In this document: positions 34,781-47,032 of the stretch, one piece after another
Layout: each line of letters starts with the position of its first letter
Numbering within the stretch: position 1 is the stretch's first letter
From: Trichostrongylus colubriformis
Lineage: Eukaryota; Nematoda; Chromadorea; Rhabditida; Trichostrongylidae
DNA length: 64,000 nt
NCBI GenBank assembly: GCA_963978905.1
Contig: OZ022261.1
Coordinates: 32,596,102-32,660,101 of the forward strand
Reading direction: 5' to 3'
The notes under the pieces: model-generated
Seen by the model: only the letters and a program-made list of their open reading frames with translations
What the model was told of the DNA's origin: nothing
Database searches by the model: none
Position numbers and translations under genes: made by a program

Positions 34781-35026
34781 CACTAACAACAACTAACTCG
34801 GAATGGCGTTTTCCTTTCTTGCGGTGGTGAACTGGGTGAGCTCATTTCTAACACGCAGAATTTCAGTTATTTTCCTCAATTCCCGTCAGAACCGTTAGAG
34901 GATGGGGCGTTTGGCGATACAGTAAGAAAGTTCCAAATGTTGACCCACGTACAGGCCTTTGAGAAAGACGATCTGGTCGAACGTCACACCATCTTCTAAC
35001 AAACTCGTTGACATGGCAGAAAAGCT
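34781..35026 (+). repeat. dispersed ~250-bp repeat, copy 1 of 2
   Basis: CTAACTCGGAATGGCGT, GGTGAACTGGGTGAGCTC, GGCGTTTGGCGATACAGT and CGTTGACATGGCAGAAAAG recur in order at 58092-58344 in the same orientation. No TIR or coding capacity is evident. Confidence 0.75.
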
Positions 35027-36354
35027 GCGCAAGCATTGTTGTGCTAGAGTAAAAACCAGTCAATAATTATGATTCTGTTTTAACTGCCACCCATGGTGAA
35101 TAGGCTTTGTCTCACTAATGAGAACTGTACTAACAGAACAATGTATTTGTTCCCGTACTACACAGTACACATGTCAGAAACCGGGATTTAGCGTCAGAAG
35201 AGGTGATTAACCAGCAGGATAAGTAAAGAATTAAGTTGATGTGAGGGTACCGGTACCCCTATTCAGACCTTGGAAAGCTCGAGTGATTCTTCTAGGAATT
35301 TCTAAGCCATAAAATAATAGGCTGACGCATAATGGTTGCAACATATGCGAACTTTGAAAGCGCATCTCTTCACAAAATTCTTGTATAGGTAGGCAGTATC
35401 AGGTGATATTCATCTTGATCATTTTTTACCAAGAAAATTCATCTGTATTGAAACACTGGCTCAATCTGCTCTAGTCAGATCACTTCATACAATCTTCTGC
35501 AATCTTTTGTATTTCTCTGACACCTCGGTGTACCGTCGCGCTACATCGCGTCAGTGTCAATGCGATAAGATTACCCCTCCCCCCTATTGGATGTATGTCG
35601 TTTGTGCAGAAAAATCTCGATGCGACGTCGCGCCCGCGGCGTTCGCCTCCAATCTCCCATTCTGTTTGGGGCAAGCTTTTACCTTCTTAAAGTAAGGCTT
35701 AGGTAAAATATACACTTGAGTGTATAAATTGAGTGTACTAATACAGAGTATCGTGGTTTTCAAGAAGCCTGGCCCAAACTGTGTCTGAGCGCAAAACTTC
35801 TATAATGACGTGGTTGGTTGCAGTGTATAGTGAAGTCGCGTGATTCTAATACGATTTTTTGTTGATGGCAGATGACGACATCATTTGCGGCAGAAAGTCG
35901 CTAAATAACTCTTTTTGCACACCAACAATGTAATGTGGCCTGGAAATAATGCCTTTCATGACGTCTGAACAGGAACAAAGTCGTCATCGTAGGCCGACTG
36001 CGTACTTACCGAAGCCAGTGCAAGGTCGAGAGTGCAATGACCAACACCCACTGATACTGGCTACAGAGTACGGCGGGCACTAGATTTTCAGGGTAACTTC
36101 CTCCATTCGCGTTTTCCTCCTTAGGAACACTGTAGAATTGGCGCAAATGCGCTGTCCCAATCGGAACTGAACAGCTCGTGCGGATTGCCGCACGCCGCAC
36201 GCGGCTGCGCGATTTTTCTGTCCTGACGACACACACCTTCCCCTATTTCTACAGAGCTGTTGCGAAGCTATCAGCCAAAATCACGCTTATAATCCTAGGT
36301 TTTCCGAGTAAATGTCAGTGAACAAATTACGTCAACTACTAATACACAAAATCG
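35027..36354. other. no supported gene
   Basis: Two GC-rich patches (35500-35670 and 36000-36240) share TTTGTGCAGAAAAATCTCG / TCCTGACGACACAC-type sequence with the palindrome at 11126 and are probably repeat fragments. Nothing else was found. Confidence 0.35.
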
Positions 36355-36845
36355 TTACATTTCGTCACTATCATCTTTCATCACAAGTTTGAAGCTGATC
36401 AGAGCCATGTGCCGGGACTTAACAGAGAAGAAACGCTGAAAAGCAAGATTCGAAGCATTAGCCCGCATGCATACTCTGCTATGCCGGCGGCAGGCCGTGG
36501 CTGCTAGGCTCTGCTCGTCCGCCTGTGCCATCCTGCTTCGTTGCCTGCGTCGTCTCTGCACCTTACAGTGCCATTCTGCCTCGCTGCCTGTGAACGCAGC
36601 CACGCACTGTCGGCGCTGGCTATGAACCGGCATTACACTGCTGAAGTTTTTGTCTTTCAGGCGACGCTGACCCTCAGCAGGTGAAATTCGGAGCACTTTA
36701 AAGCCTAGACAGAAAATCGTTACTGAGAGTTCTCCGATTTTTCCTGCGTCACCTTTGCAACGTGGTATCTTACATTGATTTTTTGGCGCATAAGAAATCA
36801 TCTGCTCTTCGGTGAACGGTGAAGGATAATGATGGCCAGGCTCGG
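36355..36845 (-). CDS. candidate two-exon 3' end of a gene, unknown protein
   Basis: A terminal exon-like block (36435-36355) follows ATCTTGCTTTTCAG and reads RFFSVKSRHMALISFKLVMK to a stop. Upstream, about 36845-36640 reads EPGHHYPSPFTEEQMISYAP, CKIPRCKGDAGKIGELSV and RISPAEGQRRLKDKNFSS with coding-like composition. A MITE (36463-36632) sits between them, so the single 166-codon ORF through it is probably an artefact of frame agreement. No family was recognised and the phase across the intron is unresolved. Confidence 0.35.
36463..36632. repeat. MITE of the TTCATACT family
   Basis: CCGCATGCATACTCTGCTAT and GGCGCTGGCTATGAACCGG are degenerate inverted ends. The core GCCTCGCTGCCTGTGAACG and AGCCACGCACTGTCGG are nearly identical to the copy at 19470. 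Confidence 0.65.
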
Positions 36846-37077
36846 AAGACAACAACTAGGTCGGTTCATGCTCCGGACCACTTTACACACAATCCTTCAA
36901 AAACTCAGAGTTCCGCTAGTTATCTGGTAGAGTATCACCCATCTCATCATTCCTATCAACAAACCAGCATATTTGCTCGCAGCTTCACGTGACTACTATA
37001 CCAATCTTGCAATGAGCTTTTAGAGGTCTATTTTTTTGTGCACCGCTTGAGACCTACCAATGGCCGGATCGTGTGTA

Positions 37078-37894
37078 CAGGGTGGGGCAAAAGTTTTGGC
37101 AAAATTTTTGGCAAACCCCACAAAAAATTGAGGCCTTCGATTTCGACGATCTGTGCCAATATTTACTGCAAGTCTTCTTCTATACATACCATGAATTGGC
37201 CGTTCTTGAATATGCCTACAGAATGGTGACAAGCAAAGTCCAACGAGCCTCACCCCCTGGACCACGGCAACGGCACGGCACGTCGACACCCTTTTCATTA
37301 ACGAATGTCTTTTTTCACAGATCAATTCTCAAACACCCAAAACGATAGGATGATAGCGGAAAACCCTGCAGAAGCCAGCCAACATGGAGGGACTGCTCAG
37401 CTATCTGAACACCCCAAGTCGTTGGTGGTTTTCGGGGCAATCACATCGGACGGCAAGATGCCCCTGATTTTCTCGGAGAAAGGATAGCGAGACCTACTTA
37501 AAAGGCGTGTGGGAGAAGAAGCTACTCCCCTGGGCAAAACCCCATTTTCGGCAACCGGACATGAACTTATCAACAGGACTCAGCTCCAGCAGATAGGTCC
37601 AAGGTGGTACAGGACTGGTGCGCAACGCACTTGCCCGACTTCATCTCCTCGAACGATTGGCCCCCAAACAGTCCAGACCTAAATCCACTGGACGACTCCG
37701 TGTGGTCAGTTCTGAAGACCAAAGCCTGCTCTACTCAGCATAGAAGTTTGGATGTTCTAGGTTCAACCCTCGTTGAACCATGGGAGGATTTGGACGAAGA
37801 CTACCTCCGTGCCGCCGTCGACGCAGTCCTAAGAAACTTTCAGCCTGTATTCGCGCAAAAGGAGGCTATTTTGAGATCTGATTTGTTTTTGTGA
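37078..37894 (+). pseudogene. Tc-type DDE transposase pseudogene with 5' TIR
   Basis: TA then CAGGGTGGGGCAAAAGTTTT at 37078 marks the 5' end. Downstream, SLVVFGAITSDGKMPLIFSE (then a stop where V is expected), a frame change, KVVQDWCATHLPDFISSNDW, WPPNSPDLNPLDDSVWSVLK and AAVDAVLRNFQP follow to a stop at 37894. The N-terminal HTH half is missing and no 3' TIR is seen. It is the same transposase type as at 9238. Confidence 0.8.
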
Positions 37895-38218
37895 TCCATA
37901 TACATAGCTGATGATAAATGCTGTTGAAGTTATATCGTGTATCGATCGATTTGATCGTTTTACGGGCATATTTGCCGTTACCAGAACTTTTGCTCTACCC
38001 TAGAACCAACCACGCTGGAGAAGGGTTCGGTCTCCCACCTGCTGCAGAGCTACTTCTTTTTTTTTTGATGACTATGAACACACTGACAACCCCATTACAT
38101 TCACTAGCGATGTCTAAGGCCATGTTAATGTGCAGAACAGGCAGTGTAGCCGTCGCGTGAGAAAGCACTCCCCTTGCTGCAATATGACATAACATGGCCA
38201 CGCTCACGAGATTAGAAG

Positions 38219-38825
38219 ATGCTAAAAAATGAAGGTCGGTTCACTCATGAACTGAGCAGGCAACAACTCAACCCACAACTTCACCCCGCAGTGTTCCTCT
38301 GCACTTTTGAGCACAGCTATTCGCGGCTACCCAACATAGTCACTGGCGACAAAGGAAGGGTAGTGCATGTGAACCAATACATACGTGGCAGAGGCTCTGC
38401 TTGAACAATCCGGGAATTCCGACAGCCAAAGTCAGGTCCATGGGAAGGGTTACTCCGGCTTATCGATGGAAAAGGAGAAATGGCGCTTGCCGGTTTCTTC
38501 AATCTTTCTGGACGCTTGTGTTTCATCTGAAAGAGTAATGGGCTGGTGTCTGCCTTACCATGGTGGTGCGCAACCTCCATTTCAAGATAATTGGTTGAAG
38601 TTGAAGACTTCTGTGTGTGCATTAACTCCTCATCCAGTGCACAGCCCTGACCCTGCAAGTCGTCATTTAACCCTCCCTTTAGCATACTTTGGCGAGAAAA
38701 AACGACCTGGCCAGGATGTTCTCAGAAACAACATCCAATCTTCCTTAAACCAGAAATCCAGTGAGGTTCCACTGGAAGGAAATAGACTAGCTCCTCCCGA
38801 TGTGTTGATAATATATTGCAGATAG
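38219..38825 (+). pseudogene. mariner transposase pseudogene
   Basis: FTHELSRQQLNPQL matches the VPHELS linker. NIVTGDKGRVVHVNQ is the first catalytic motif (TGDEKW.) altered to TGDKGR. NPGIPTAKVRS and then, in another frame, HPVHSPDPASRHLTLPLAYF (third motif, YSPD..SDY eroded) and DVLRNNIQSSLNQKSSEV complete the C-terminus. The second catalytic region is unrecognisable. The 5' end and TIRs were not found. Confidence 0.7.
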
Positions 38826-39010
38826 ATATGACGCATATCAGGTTGAATGAATATAAGGGTGCAACAACAAAAAAAAACTAGGATGGAAAAAGGGGACGTG
38901 GTGGTACGGAACTTACCGACCGACCCATTAGAACTAATTCTACAGTGTGGTGGTACAGCTAGGAGTCAAACTCGAAATATGTCAGAGTCTGGCGGTTATA
39001 TATGATGAGC
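38690..39010 (+). repeat. duplicated segment, copy A
   Basis: The mariner 3' coding end plus about 200 bp downstream (GTTGAATGAATATAAGG, GGGGACGTGGTGGTACGGA, GAGTCTGGCGGTTATATATG) recurs at 40083-40412 in direct orientation with moderate divergence. Confidence 0.75.
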
Positions 39011-40080
39011 ACCCCGCTAATTGTCGTTTTGGATAAGATTACAAGTTTCCGACGCGGCGCTTAACTACAGTACCGTGTCGTCAGATTGATGCAATCGCGC
39101 ACGCACACACATGTTGCGTTACAGTACACCAAAGACATTTTACTGATTCCCGCGTCACCTCAATTGTGCTCGAACAAAGAACCCGAAGACTAGAGTTTCA
39201 GAGAGGAGTTCGTTCACACAGCTTTCGCTCAGCTTTAGCGGACATGGCGTTAAGGGACAGCTGAACAACTTGAAGAATGAACAAATGAATGAATGTTGGT
39301 CTCGTTCGTTGCTCACAATTTTGCGAGCAATTTTTCGCTCCAAGCAGTTGCATCAGCGAAAGTCATGGTCCTCTATACTCTACACTTCATGTACTTGATC
39401 TTATACATCAGTTGCTGACTGATGTAAAATGTTGGGTAGCGTAAACAATTCAAAGGAAAACAGTGTGAAACCTATATCATCATGCTTGATGATGGAAGCT
39501 GCTTATGAGCTTGGTTGTAGGATGAACTTTGCGATATATATTCCTTGGAACTCCCTAGAAGTTTTCAGATACTCATGGCTGGAGCACATTAGAGGACACC
39601 CACCACTATTAGGAATCTCACGGATCACTCCAGTCTACGCGCTTGCGCTAAGAATTATAATTTTTGAGATGGCCTTTGGTGTGATCAGTGTGACTCTCTG
39701 AGAGTAATGCACATTTCCCCTTTCTTGACCAACACAAACTTTCAACAATTACTCAATTGTGTTTCCATTCAACTTATGCAATGATGCCATTCAATGCCGG
39801 GTCCCTGCACACCAATGTGGAAAACGCTCTACATACACCGTCCGAAGTGATGAGTAGCATGGAGGATCTACTGAGACTTGTAATCTAGCTAAACAGAAAG
39901 CAACTCGTGACCCAAGCCACAAATGTTGTGATTGCAATATTTCGAAATGATCGAGGTTCCACTATTCTTAGATTGGAGGCTTAGCCAACGCAGGTCAACG
40001 TTCAGCACCAGCACACTCATTTCATGAGCAAAATCGAAGTTTCAAAGTTAGAGCTCTCACCTATCATGAGCTACAGCTAC
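39011..40080. other. spacer between duplicated segments, nothing identified
   Basis: The 90-codon ORF at 39429-39701 shows no domain. No repeats beyond the flanking duplication were seen. Confidence 0.35.
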
Positions 40081-40082
40081 TT

Positions 40083-40412
40083 TGGCGAGAAAGACTGACA
40101 AGCCACCCGAGGTATTCTCAGAAACAAAGTCCAATTTTCCTTAGACCAGAATTAATCAGGTTCCACGGGAAGGAAATCGACTAGTTCCCGATGCGTTCAC
40201 AATATATTGTGGAAAAATATAAGGCATATAAGGCAGGTTGAATGGAACTAACTGCAACAACCATTGGGGAAAAAGAGGACATGGTGGTGCGGAACTTATC
40301 GACCGATCCACTAGAACTAAATCACAGTAGTGTGGTGGTACAGCTTCAGAAATATGAAATAAAGTAAAAATTTTCGAAATATGTCAAAGTCTGGCGGTTA
40401 GGAATGATGAAC
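40083..40412 (+). repeat. duplicated segment, copy B (mariner 3' fragment)
   Basis: It begins at TTGGCGAGAAAGACTGACAA, matching 38690 onward, and ends near GTCTGGCGGTTAGGAATGAT. It includes the C-terminal transposase remnant without the N-terminal part, and an extra insertion near 40345-40375. Confidence 0.7.
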
Positions 40413-41170
40413 AGCCTGCCAGTGGTACCCTCACGTACAGAATTTCGGATTCGCTTCAGAATTCCAATGGTATCATGTTCTCCAAAACGTGTTGTACCTC
40501 CCGTGTGCAGACGAACAATAAAACTTGTACATGATGAAACATAGTTATTGAAGTAACGGGACACACTAAATGCACAAATGGATAAAGAGGATTAGAAGTT
40601 CAACTACCATGCAGTAGGAAGGCAGCCAACTACGTTCGACGGTAAAAAATTCATCACATCTTTGCATGTGGTGAAGTTATAGGCGGTGGAACCTTAGAAG
40701 ATATCACTTCTTTGTGACCAGTTTTTGGTATTGTGCGAGCATTGCGAGGAAGAGGGGAAGTACAAGAACTAGTAACCGAAGTAAAAGGAACTACAAAAAA
40801 AGAGACGGGAGATAGGAATTATCCACAACATTGAGATCTTATTCGATTCAAGATGATTTTTCATGCATTAATAGCTTCAATATGAGGATCACAAATATGT
40901 AAATTTTCCCGAGCGGTGGTTTTAGATGTAATCCGAAGGCCCGAACTTAACAAGCACATTTGACAAACACCTTTACCATGCATGATGTCCGACACCCTGC
41001 GATGAATGACGAAATCGAAAATAAGCCTCTTAATTCACAAAATTACCACGAGCTTAGCCAACGGTACACATTTTTCAGGAAAAACATGGAAAAACGAAAG
41101 AAACATTGGCGGTGTTTTGCGTGTTTTATTCTGTACCCTTAGAGTGGCTATGGTAGAAAATTGGACTTGA
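40413..41170. other. no supported feature
   Basis: Short ORFs only. Nothing is recognisable on either strand. Confidence 0.35.
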
Positions 41171-41595
41171 AGGAATCGTCCACGGAAAATGAGTTTTTGT
41201 GTTACCCATGTATTTATGTTGTATTTGCCTAATGTTGGCCTCATGCAAAATTTCACGCGAAAAAATGTGAATCTGGCTGAGATACAGCACCACAAAGTGC
41301 GGTCCCAGTGGGCGGGGCCTCCGTGTAAAAGCCTCGTCCCGTCTTCCGCCGCCGTTGGGAACGGAGAGTGGGACTGTTTACGTAACATTCTGTTCCTACA
41401 ATGCGTCTCAGACCACGGCGGACGCGGTACGAGGCTTTTACACGGAGGCCCCGCCCACTGGGACCGCACTTTGTGGTGCTGTATCTCAGCCAGATTCACA
41501 TTTTTTCGCGTGAAATTTTGCATGAGGCCAACATTAGGCAAATACAACATAAATATATGGGTAACACAAAAACTCATTTTCCGTGGACGATTCCT
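41171..41595. mobile_element. ~425-bp palindromic MITE, copy 1
   Basis: AGGAATCGTCCACGGAAAAT at both ends in inverted orientation; the right flank is TTAA and the left is TTGA. The arms of about 175 bp are nearly identical, around a loop of about 75 bp. The 180- and 136-codon ORFs here are open because the arms are GC-balanced palindromes, not because they encode protein. Confidence 0.92.
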
Positions 41596-42892
41596 TTAAG
41601 TGAGGCAATTCTGCAGAAGGCACTAACGAGTCTCCATACAGAGTGGACATTTTAATGATGAACAACTCGAACTGCTAGCCTCAAAAAAGTAGGACAGAAC
41701 CGTATTTCCGGAAACGTCATTTCTGAGTTACGAAATGTGCTAGGGTTGAAACATTCAAACTCGGGTTGTAGCGAGAACCGTGTCGAGCAACTTTATTAGT
41801 GTCAGATTGTATTTTTGAAGTACTAATGCAAGATAGCATTTTTTAAGCTTCAGTTCAACTTTCAAAGGCCAGCTAACGTACAAAGAAGGTACGCATACAA
41901 GTAAATACCACCGCACTTCTAGAAACAAATAAATACCTCGGGCTCCCTACTCCAACTCTAGTCAGAGGAAGGGAAAACGATCTTCTGCGTTGAAAGCGTA
42001 GAGATCTTTCGCTTTCGCATAAGCTTGTACAGGGTGAAATTATATTACTTGTAAGTAGGTTGAGCAAAACTCAATTGTACGCTTTTTATGGATAAAGCTA
42101 TTTCCTTGTTCTCTGTAGAAAGCACTACTACCCTCACGTCATGCATGGAAGATCTTTAAACATACTTGCGTGCATGATGCCATGCAGTGGGCCTTGAACT
42201 GCATTGCTATATGCATGCATGTTCGCTGTTCTAATTCCTGCTACCTGGAATTGTTCGTGTTCTTCACCACTTTATTAAATAGTAATAGGACGTAGTATAT
42301 CCGTGTGACCCCAGTGAGGTGGGAGGCTTGGTTCGAGTGAAATTACTCTGGCTTTGTTCACCTGGCGATGGGTGTCTAGTGACTGCTCCTTGGTCCGTCT
42401 TGGATTCTTTCTCCGGAAAACGTTTCCTGCGAAAGGACGAAGAAGTACTGGCGCCTCACTCAGAAGGGAGGCTCGTTCTGCAGTCAGCAGTGAAAGTGTT
42501 TCGCAATGAACGAACCCAATATGCAACACCTTTTCGTGGAATATCGCTAGAGATTCATTTATCTGAAGGAAGCAGGATGTAAAGGCGCTTTTTCTGGTCA
42601 CCGCATTCCAAGGTCTATATTGAAACTGAAAACCCAGATCCTTTTACTATTAATGAGGAGTTTTTTCAGTCTACTCCGCTGTAAGTTACATTTACAAACT
42701 AGAGATAACAGGCTCCACAGTATGTTTCATAAGTACAGACGCACTCTTGTAAGCACAATCACCAAACTCGACAAAAATTCTTGTTCGAATCAGAATCCGC
42801 ACGCTCAACAGCATTCGTATAATATTCCCCGGACCAGTCTACTGTCTTCGCTTATAATGCTAAGGTATAGAGCGAAATAGCAACATTGTGTG
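41596..42892. other. no firm gene; coding-like patch at 42360-42580
   Basis: A + frame at 42319-42582 (SGKRFLRKDEEVLAPHSEGR; GISLEIHLSEGSR) is coding-like, and a short piece after TTTTTTCAG at 42669 reads YSAVSYIYKLEITGSTV to a GTAAGC donor. Phases could link these to 43597, but no family supports it. Confidence 0.25.
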
Positions 42893-42985
42893 GTGCCTCT
42901 TCGCCCCGTTCCTCCGCTCATCGAGTCTCACGAAGAAGCTCGGCTTCATTTCGCTCGATGGAACATGGCAACAAATGTACAGGTA
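42893..42985 (+). pseudogene. possible Tc1-like transposase fragment
   Basis: The frame reads PLIESHEEARLHFARWNMAT, resembling the H..ARL.FA....... segment preceding the first catalytic motif in Tc1-type transposases. Nothing before or after it extends the similarity. The alternative is an exon in another frame (SLTKKLGFISLDGTWQQMY) ending at the CAG/GTATGC donor. Confidence 0.3.
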
Positions 42986-43203
42986 TGCCCTTTCACGAAG
43001 TGTCTTTTTTGCATAAGAATTTTACGATGAGATAGTATTCTGAGAAGAGAATTTCAATCAGGACGACCTAATTAAACATGTATGTTTATTATGTCTTGAT
43101 CTTTGCAAGGAGAAAAAGAAAAAGTTGGAGAGATTATGGGAGCCCTGTTGCATGAGCTCGTTGGATCATCAGAACATGCCCGAGCATCACTTGCTACCAC
43201 CTA

Positions 43204-43460
43204 GGGAACACCTGGGATAGTGCATTCTGACGAAATTAGCAGCAAAGGACTTTTGTTGTTCATGGAAGATCGCAAAGAAGGAGACTTTGCTTTCTCGGAA
43301 AATAAAGTTGCCAAGCCACTCCACAATGCTGTGCCTAGGGCATGCAGACAAAACTGTCATGGAATTGTCTACTTGCTAACTTGACAAAAATCCCATGGGG
43401 AACACCTGGGATGTAGCATTCTGACGAAATTAGCAGCAAAGGACTTTTGCTGTTCGGAGG
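43204..43460 (+). repeat. direct repeat pair, ~58 bp, 194-bp spacing
   Basis: GGGAACACCTGGGAT, CATTCTGACGAAATTAGCAG and CAAAGGACTTTTG occur at 43204-43262 and again at 43398-43457, differing by a two-base inversion-like change and one or two substitutions. Confidence 0.9.
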
Positions 43461-43596
43461 CAGACCATGCTGCTCAACTACTTACTGTATCTTGTTTTTG
43501 TAACAAAGTTATTAGAATCTTCAGGTGGATCTATATTTCAAAAATGGTGCATATAGTAGCCAGATGTTGAAAAATCCCAACTGTTTTTTTTTCCAG

Positions 43597-43711
43597 TTTG
43601 CGTGAGATCTATTGTGCAAAGTTTATTAAGGAGGTTGTTTCCAACGATACGCTGTGTACGAAACTTCTAAGTGTGCCGAATGAGTTTCAAAAGTTTCTTT
43701 GCAACCCATGA
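43597..43711 (+). CDS. candidate terminal exon, unknown protein
   Basis: A very strong acceptor (CTGTTTTTTTTTCCAG) is followed by 37 codons (LREIYCAKFIKEVVSNDTLC, then KLLSVPNEFQKFLCNP) and TGA. The composition is protein-like. The upstream exon-like frame ending at 42982 would join in phase (AG+T). No family was recognised. Confidence 0.35.
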
Positions 43712-43986
43712 ATTGAGTGTATTAATGAATGAAATAACGGACAATTCAGAATCACTGCTGTTTCACAGTACGGTTCTTTCGGATACGCGTGTGTGCAGTG
43801 CTGAAGAGTCTACAGCGGCTTTTCGAAGTTTTACATGCAGTGTACCGGTGGCAGTTTGAGAAATGGACGGTTGAAGAAGTTACGCGGTGTCACGCCACAT
43901 CGGTCCCTTTTGTAGCACAACAGTTTTTCGCATTTATATTAGAAATCTGCTGTTTAAAAGACTCACGACGATTCGAATGCTGATTT

Positions 43987-44313
43987 GGAGGCACATTCCG
44001 CGACCATCAGATGGGTCGATTTACCTCTTTGAAACAGTAGATCCTTGGAAAACTAGTCAGCCTGAACCTTTTCGAGTAGCCACGCTGCGCTATCACGGCG
44101 CTATACCTCGTCGAACCCAGTGCGACGCCACCCACTTGAGCTCCCCTATTGGTCAACTGAGCAAAATGGGTGGCGTCGCAGTGGGTTCGACAAGGTGTAG
44201 CGCCGTGATGGCACACAGTGGCGACGTGAAAAAGGTGCAGCCTGATTTTTACCCGATGATCTTCTGTTTTAAGAAAGTAAATCGATCCATCTGATCATCG
44301 CGGAATGTGCCTT
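43987..44313. repeat. palindromic MITE, AGGCACATTCCGCGA ends
   Basis: GAGGCACATTCCGCGACCAT and CATCGCGGAATGTGCCTTTG are inverted ends. Inner arms (TAGCCACGCTGCGCTATCA..., GTAGCGCCGTGATGG) pair in a second stem around GTGGGTTCGA-type sequence. The ends resemble those of the 16584 and 54826 elements. Confidence 0.75.
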
Positions 44314-44325
44314 TGAAGGCACTAG

Positions 44326-44740
44326 TAGGGGTAAGGGAAAACTGAGATCTGGGAGTACCTGTTCCCTGAAAACGAACCTTTAACTTCAGAAAAGGTCTTA
44401 TGTGGCGAAAATCGCATTGAAAAAAGGCGGCTTAGGGTCTTACGAATGACGACCCCGCAGCACGGCGCATCGTCCTGCAATTCTACGACAGGGCGAGCCG
44501 TCGTGGAGGGGCGGGACAACGATCGCCCGGTTGGTTCAGACTCTAGCCGTTCTTCAGTCCACTCCGGCTAGTGACGCAGAGGGCGAGAGAGAAGGGAATT
44601 TTCGGGTTCCTATTACTCGGTTTTTTCGAAGTTTTATGTCGTTCTTTCTCTACTATTACATTGCTGAGCACCCCTACTTTCATATTCCACAGTCTGCCAA
44701 ATTTACCCTTCCCGATGTCTTTGAAAAATCCATGACGTAG
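44326..44740 (+). repeat. dispersed ~400-bp repeat, copy 2 of 2
   Basis: Collinear with 22190-22590 (see that entry). It starts with GTAAGGGAAAACTGAGATCT where copy 1 has GTGAGGGAGAACTGTGATG. It begins 13 bp after the end of the MITE at 43987-44313. Confidence 0.8.
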
Positions 44741-47032
44741 TTTTGGAAATCGTCTAGAAAATCTCAACGCCCTAGGCGACTTTCAGCAAGCGCATTGTCA
44801 TCACTTTTCAATCAATGGGTTCACCCAAAGAGTTTCCGGAAAATTAGTCAGCTTCTTGGAATTGATCAGATGGAAGTATCCGAGACCTCTTGATCCGCAC
44901 AATATCTAGGAACCGAAATAATCTTGAATATTAGGGAAACATACGATGGATAATATTCTCGCCCGTTAAAAATAAGAGGTAATTGAAAAGGACAGAGAAG
45001 CGGTTCAGATTAGAAAGACTACCAGACTTCTGAATTCGATCAGGTAGAACCTAACCATAGTCACAAGCTCGCTCACAACTGTGACTTCGTCAAGAAAAAG
45101 CAACCAGGTGGCGACCATTGAAAGCGTGATATACACCTAATTTTGTTAAGGATTTACCGGAACGTAAAAGCAGAATTTTGAAAATACTTGTTTTCTCAGC
45201 ATTGTTGCATTTTCGTAATGAATTATTTTAGTTACTTTTGTCGTAGCTGTGGCAGAAACAGTCTCCTGAATGACGTGAGATAATGCCGAGGGAGTAGTGG
45301 CGAGCCACCAAATCTCCCATCTCGAAAATGAAGTTGCTCAAAATAGAAAATTCTGAGCTAGAACATACGCGTAGTGTATGAAGTACAATGGGCAGGGGAA
45401 CTATTTCAGAAGGCGACAAGCTTCCTAGGAATTGATAAACGGAAAAGCATACAAGTATAACCGAAAAGGAAAGAAAATGACGAAATTTTACGAATTGCTA
45501 GGTTTGTCTGGATAAAATCAAATTCCAGAAACAATGGGAAGTCACAAAGGCTTATTACGGTAAGAACAATGAAAACGTGTTAATTTCCATCATGGCTTTG
45601 TTTCCTACCGTTTATTAGAATACGGTTAAATACTACCTACACATGTCCAATTTCATGCATAATTATGGTCCTACAAGAAAGGAGCCTGCTGAGGATGCCA
45701 TGCAAAATCTGGCATGTCGGGAGTACTTTTTCCGTGGTTACAAGCTCGACTCAATGGTGAAAGCCTCGTCACTAGCCGGTGCGGTATAAGCAGTATCATT
45801 CACAATTCCAATAATACGATTGTCACATTCGAACCATTTGTAGGAGAACATAATATTCGGCGTGTGGCCCGGGACACCCGAAGTGGGTCACCGCGTCAAG
45901 CGAGTTGCACTACCGTATGCGTTTGGCCATCTCCTTTTAGCCCTGCCCTCGATCAGTGCCAACTCAAGTGTCCTGACACACATTCTCTGTTGACCAGCCT
46001 TCCTTCGAGATGCGATACTCGTCTTTCATTCTGGATTATGTGGGCCAAAAAGAAGTTTGACCTATTTGAAGCTTGCGAAGGCCAGCAAGTCTAGAAGCCA
46101 CTGGCCACTCTCATGTAGTTTAGTGCCATTCGAATGGTCTGGAAGGAGTACAGGTCTCAGAAACGGTAGCACTAACCCGGTATTTGATTTGCGAGTTATT
46201 ACCGTCTAGTGCAGTCAATAATGGGGTGCGCTGACACCACTCATCTACCTTGATCTGAACACATCAACCTATAACTAGCTGGTACATTGTAGTGAATCCT
46301 CAAAACCTTGAGACGGATAAGTGAGGCATTCGCGTTTTCAGTTCCACACGTCATTTTGAAAACTGTGCGTGCTCAATTCGATTACGGAAGTGATGCATGG
46401 CTTGTATGGTCTCGTTCAAAGGGCGATTAGGTATAGTGTATTATACTAATAGAATAATAGAATGACCTTGTCAACCTTTTACAGAATCTGGTGCACTTGG
46501 TACCTGATAACAGATGACGCTATATTGAATTTCTGTCTAAGCAACTGTACTGCAGTAAGTAACCTTGAATGAATGATTCTATAAAACTGTAGTGATTTTC
46601 TATCCATTATACTGATGATATCCATGCTTGTCCCTTTATCATGTTGTATAGTGCATATTCTTTTGTGAATTATACTTCTCACACAGAAATGTGCATCCAC
46701 AAATGAATAAATAGCGACGAAAATTCAAAAAAAAATACAGCGACACCTTGAGCTAAGTTTGAATGGTGCTATAGTCAGTAATGGTGGAAATTCGAGGCCA
46801 CTGAGAGCGACGGAATATGTAGTCAAACGTTGGACGTAATGAACCACTTTGACACGTATCAAAGACAAGGACTGCAACAATATCGAGGTTATGTCGCCAT
46901 GGACTCTACTGAATAGAGCGTCATATAATACCAGTGTGAGCGATACGAGCGTCATAGATTCCTCTTATGAAGAGTATTCAAAGGTTGAAGTCCTACAAGT
47001 ATGACATCCAACTGGAGGATACCGCGGCTTAA
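44741..47032. other. no supported gene
   Basis: The 126-codon + ORF at 45714-46094 has no domain and no splice support. No repeat was recognised in this 2.3-kb interval. Confidence 0.35.

Noticed and set aside
41035..41599. 180-codon and 136-codon ORFs
   Set aside because: They lie across a palindromic MITE; the same translation occurs from both strands because the arms are inverted copies.
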